From assembly GCA_009928435.1 (NCBI GenBank), contig JAABNQ010000027.1, positions 9,459 through 41,982 on the forward strand: a DNA stretch of 32,524 bases, in the 5' to 3' direction. Each line of letters begins with the position of its first letter. The stretch's first letter is position 1. A program made the translations under genes and the position numbers. This document shows, piece by piece, positions 30,488 to 32,524 of the stretch. The notes under the pieces are model-generated. The model had not been told where the DNA came from, did no database searches, and saw only the letters and a program-made list of their open reading frames with translations. The DNA comes from Bacillus sp. HF117_J1_D (GTDB lineage Bacteria > Bacillota > Bacilli > Bacillales > Bacillaceae_C).

Positions 30488-31353
30488 GAGTATAACCTCC
30501 TTAGCACTTCTTCAGAAAACGTTTTCGGATTTTCGAGTACTTGTTTTGGAGTAAAAGTGATCTCCTTCGTTAAATAGCGAAACGTTCCATTCTCTACTTC
30601 ATCCCTAATGGCGTCGTATTCTTCCCGTGTTACACTCCGGTATCTGAAGATGTCACCTTGTTTAGGAAATGTCATCGTATCCTTGAAGTCGTATAGCTTG
30701 CTGTCTTTTTCAAAAATTGGTGCGGCAGCAATTCCAAATAATTGGTAACCTCCGGCTCCATCTACCGGATAAATCACGGAGAAAGCTCCTCCAAGTCCGA
30801 AAGCCCTTTCAGGTGTAAAAGTTCTAGGCCGAACGTATTTCGGTGCTTCAATCTGCTGTTCACGCGGTACCATCTGATAACACCATGGAAGACCAGGGAC
30901 AAAACCGATCATCGTGACGAGATAGGGAGCTCCCGTCATGGCATCAATCAAAGCATCTGTTGAATCAAATCCATTGATTCGTGCCGTATACTCCAAGTCC
31001 GTTGAGTTGGGGTCCTGATGCCGATCCCTAAATCGCATCAACGCCTCATGGGTCCATGGATCCTCAAACAAAACAGGGACATTAACCATTCGTGAAGACA
31101 GTTCAAAATCATCAATAGATGTCGTCTGCTCCAACTCTTTCAACTTTGAAATCAGCTTGTCTGGATGAATTTTTTCAGGTTCAAACCGAACCATATAGGA
31201 AGCATTTGAAGGGCAAATATCCAAAATGCCTGAGAGCTGCTCCTCTTTTAGTCTTTTTGTTATTGCCATCGCCTGGAAGTTCACTTCTAGGCTCATCTCT
31301 TCTGACAGTTCGACAAAAATAAATTCATCTCCACCATATTCATAACGTGTCAT
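30484..31353 (-). CDS. pxpB: PxpB/KipI-family carboxyltransferase-like subunit, first operon copy
   Basis: AHS1 protein; with PxpC matches the two lobes of the urea carboxylase carboxyltransferase. Motifs: YEYGGDEFIFVELSEEMSLEVNFQAMAITKRLKEEQLSGILDICPSNASYMVRFEPEKI, PYLVTMIGFVPGLPWCYQMVP, FGLGGAFSVIYPVDGAGGYQLFGIAAAPIF. About 290 aa, longer than B. subtilis KipI. An ATG at 31371 is inside the ribosome binding site AGAGGTG; the ATG at 31353, 8 nt after it, is the likely start. It is the first gene of pxpB-pxpC-carrier-carboxylase-pxpA and lies directly behind the sigma-54-type promoter at 31396-31411. KipI inhibits sporulation kinase A in B. subtilis, so a side role there is possible. Confidence 0.86.
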   Translation of the reverse strand: MTRYEYGGDEFIFVELSEEMSLEVNFQAMAITKRLKEEQLSGILDICPSNASYMVRFEPEKIHPDKLISKLKELEQTTSIDDFELSSRMVNVPVLFEDPWTHEALMRFRDRHQDPNSTDLEYTARINGFDSTDALIDAMTGAPYLVTMIGFVPGLPWCYQMVPREQQIEAPKYVRPRTFTPERAFGLGGAFSVIYPVDGAGGYQLFGIAAAPIFEKDSKLYDFKDTMTFPKQGDIFRYRSVTREEYDAIRDEVENGTFRYLTKEITFTPKQVLENPKTFSEEVLRRLYS

Positions 31354-31395
31354 TGGCCACTCACCTCTCATTTACTCTATATTGTTATCTATGTC

Positions 31396-31411
31396 GCAAT
31401 ATTCATGCCAA
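31396..31411 (-). promoter_or_regulatory. Sigma-54 (-24/-12) promoter for the pxp operon
   Basis: Minus strand reads TTGGCATGAATATTGC: GG and GC separated by exactly 10 nt, matching TGGCAC-N5-TTGC in 9 of 10 positions. Transcription would start near 31385, about 30 nt before the pxpB start codon. A sigma-54 activator gene lies at 22699-24726. Confidence 0.75.
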
Positions 31412-31460
31412 CAACGAAACGTGGTATCCTTCGATATTTCTTCTCCCTTCATCCGTAAAT

Positions 31461-31498
31461 ATTTCAAAATTGAAGTACAAATATTTCATTTTTGAAAT
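31461..31498. promoter_or_regulatory. Tandem upstream activator sites for the sigma-54 promoter
   Basis: Two inverted repeats of the same form: ATTTCA-AAAT-TGAAGT (31461-31476) and ATTTCA-TTTT-TGAAAT (31483-31498). Their centres are 22 bp apart, two helical turns, and they lie about 65-90 bp upstream of the -12/-24 elements. This is the classic layout of enhancer sites for a sigma-54 activator. Confidence 0.65.
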
Positions 31499-31909
31499 AA
31501 AAGATTCCTTAAGATGAAAAAAACCCGAAAATCAAATTCCCGAGCTTGGTGCAGAGATCATTACATTTTCTCCATTCATTCCATATGACACTCCCTCTAA
31601 AATTCGAGTTATTTTCGTGAAGCCAGTACTATTCAAAAGGTAAGAATACAGCTTCCAAGATAAACTTGTTCAGATGTTTAAACTCAGAAACATCATGGTT
31701 ACTTTTTTCAGCAGCGCAAAGTAAAGATTGGATCTATTAAAGGGTTCAAGAATCAGTGGGGGTGGTACTTTAACAAGATAGGTAAAATATGCTCTTCCAC
31801 GGGCGCTTTTCCGAAATGGGATTGCGCTCTTTTTATATGCCTGCCAGATTGTAGAAGTATGATAATTTAACTCAGGAAGATGGTACAATTTAGGTAAGAG
31901 GTGAGCCAT
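31499..31909. other. Intergenic region with two terminator-like hairpins
   Basis: No gene supported. A minus-strand hairpin with several G-U pairs at 31517-31544 (CTCGGGAA and TTTTCGGG) ends in seven T and could insulate the pxp operon from upstream transcription. A plus-strand hairpin GGGCGC (31801-31806) with GCGCTC (31824-31829) ends in TTTTTAT, yet no plus-strand gene precedes it. A minus-strand open frame at 31670-31909 lacks a ribosome binding site. Confidence 0.4.
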
Positions 31910-32068
31910 ATGAGCATAATTCTATTTTTACTTATTCACATAATAATAGGGTCAGCTTTAATATTTTTTTACAGCAAACTTCCTAAAGCGATTTCAACAT
32001 TTACTTTTGTTTTTGTAGGTATGAGTTTTATATATTTTATAGCAGTTTTCTTAAATTCCTTTTTATAA
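31910..32068 (+). CDS. Small two-helix membrane protein, 52 aa
   Basis: ATG preceded by AAGAGGTGAG with 5-nt spacing, a strong ribosome binding site. The product is almost all hydrophobic: MSIILFLLIHIIIGSALIFF, a short polar turn YSKLPKAIST, then FTFVFVGMSFIYFIAVFLNSFL, giving two predicted transmembrane helices with an N-out or N-in hairpin. No known family recognised. AT-rich like the following gene. A minus-strand frame (31670-31909) ends at its start codon and is not thought real. Function unknown; it may be transcribed with the ORF at 32271, although a terminator lies between. Confidence 0.65.
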   Translation: MSIILFLLIHIIIGSALIFFYSKLPKAISTFTFVFVGMSFIYFIAVFLNSFL

Positions 32069-32202
32069 CTTTATAACGCTGAGGAGACATTCATGGATGT
32101 GCCTGCGGCCTTTTTATCAACTATTTTTAAACGATCGAGCACACTTGTTGAAAAACCCGGAGAATTAAAGTAAGATCACCAATAAAATATATCTCTAGTA
32201 AC

Positions 32203-32234
32203 AATAGGCCCAGTCAGTGCCGTGCCTATTTTTA
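32203..32234 (+). terminator. Plus-strand terminator after the 52-aa gene
   Basis: AATAGGC (32203-32209) and GCCTATT (32224-32230) form a perfect 7-bp stem followed by TTTTATAA. It ends transcription of the small membrane-protein gene before the next ORF. Confidence 0.75.
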
Positions 32235-32270
32235 TAACAAAATAAAACTGTACACAAAAGGGGTTATGTA

Positions 32271-32507
32271 GTGGTAATCTTTGTGTTATTCATCATTCTT
32301 CTAATTACGCTATTCTTAATAGAAAAGTTAATAAGGAAATTGCTCCGTGTAAAAAGGCAACAGATTTCAGAACCTCGTGGCAAGATTATTGACAAATGGG
32401 GAAGACACATTTTAACATTGATATTTTTATGTAGCATGCCATTTTTTCTTTTTAAAGATCCAGAGACTATCAACCCAAATTACGAAAGTAAATTTACTAA
32501 AAACTAA
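32271..32507 (+). CDS. Small membrane protein, possibly a truncated DUF4181-type
   Basis: 78 aa from a GTG start with AAAAGGGG upstream. The N-terminal 20 residues are a hydrophobic helix (MVIFVLFIILLITLFLIEKL), then a basic stretch IRKLLRVKRQQISEPRGKIIDKWGRHILTLIFLCSMPFFLF forms a second helix, and the tail is polar. The order helix-basic loop-WGR-helix resembles the start of DUF4181 proteins, which usually have four helices and 110-130 aa, so this may be truncated. The match is weak. It lies at the window edge, and nothing downstream can be read. Confidence 0.5.
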   Translation: MVIFVLFIILLITLFLIEKLIRKLLRVKRQQISEPRGKIIDKWGRHILTLIFLCSMPFFLFKDPETINPNYESKFTKN

Positions 32508-32524
32508 TTTAGGGGTTATTGGTA

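Noticed and set aside
31670-31909. Minus-strand 79-aa frame
   Set aside because: Its start overlaps the ribosome binding site of the better-supported plus-strand gene, and it has no Shine-Dalgarno and no recognisable product.
32093-32173. 26-aa plus-strand ORF with GAGGAG 6 nt before its ATG
   Set aside because: The ribosome binding site is good, but the length is very short and the product is not recognised; kept only as a note.

Overview
The window looks like a chromosomal segment of a low-to-mid-GC Firmicute, most likely a Bacillaceae member (Bacillus sensu lato). The reasons are strong AGGAGG-type Shine-Dalgarno sites, frequent TTG and GTG starts, U-tailed terminators, cre-like sites, a phenylalanine dehydrogenase of the Bacillus badius type and kipI/kipA/ycsF-type genes. 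I cannot name the genus. Nearly all genes lie on the minus strand and the content is catabolic: uptake and breakdown of nitrogenous compounds.

Region A (1-8050): three 58-bp tandem repeats, then a compatible-solute module. Genes eutB and a PucR-type regulator overlap by 4 bp, and ehuB-ehuC-ehuD-ehuA-eutD form a second unit that imports ectoine/hydroxyectoine and opens the ring. The later diaminobutyrate-pathway enzymes are absent from the window. The ehu genes are clearly richer in GC than eutD and the genes around them.

Region B (8200-15400): an NhaC-family antiporter, then a five-gene unit read E1alpha-E1beta-E2-phenylalanine dehydrogenase-hotdog thioesterase. Together these suggest phenylalanine to phenylpyruvate to phenylacetyl-CoA to phenylacetate. 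A good sigma-A promoter with an overlapping inverted repeat lies about 290 nt upstream of E1alpha, and an interspersed repeat fills much of that leader.

Region C (15400-20340): two FAD amine oxidases (sarcosine/N-methyltryptophan oxidase type and PuuB/OrdL type), a divergent LysR regulator with an inverted repeat on its promoter, and a membrane protein of unknown function.

Region D (20570-31410): two related loci. The left one reads xdhC-like, mobA/mocA-like, sigma-54 activator, pxpB, pxpC, small ORF. The right one reads pxpB, pxpC, biotin carrier, biotin carboxylase, pxpA. The right operon starts at a near-consensus -24/-12 promoter with two inverted repeats upstream, 22 bp apart centre to centre. 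This suggests that the sigma-54 activator encoded about 7 kb away controls it. The right operon carries every part of a urea-carboxylase-like enzyme as separate proteins plus a YcsF/LamB hydrolase, and is the most interesting system here. Between the two loci lies a regular 20-bp tandem array of about 12 units.

Region E (31400-32524): AT-rich sequence with two small plus-strand membrane-protein genes and a terminator.
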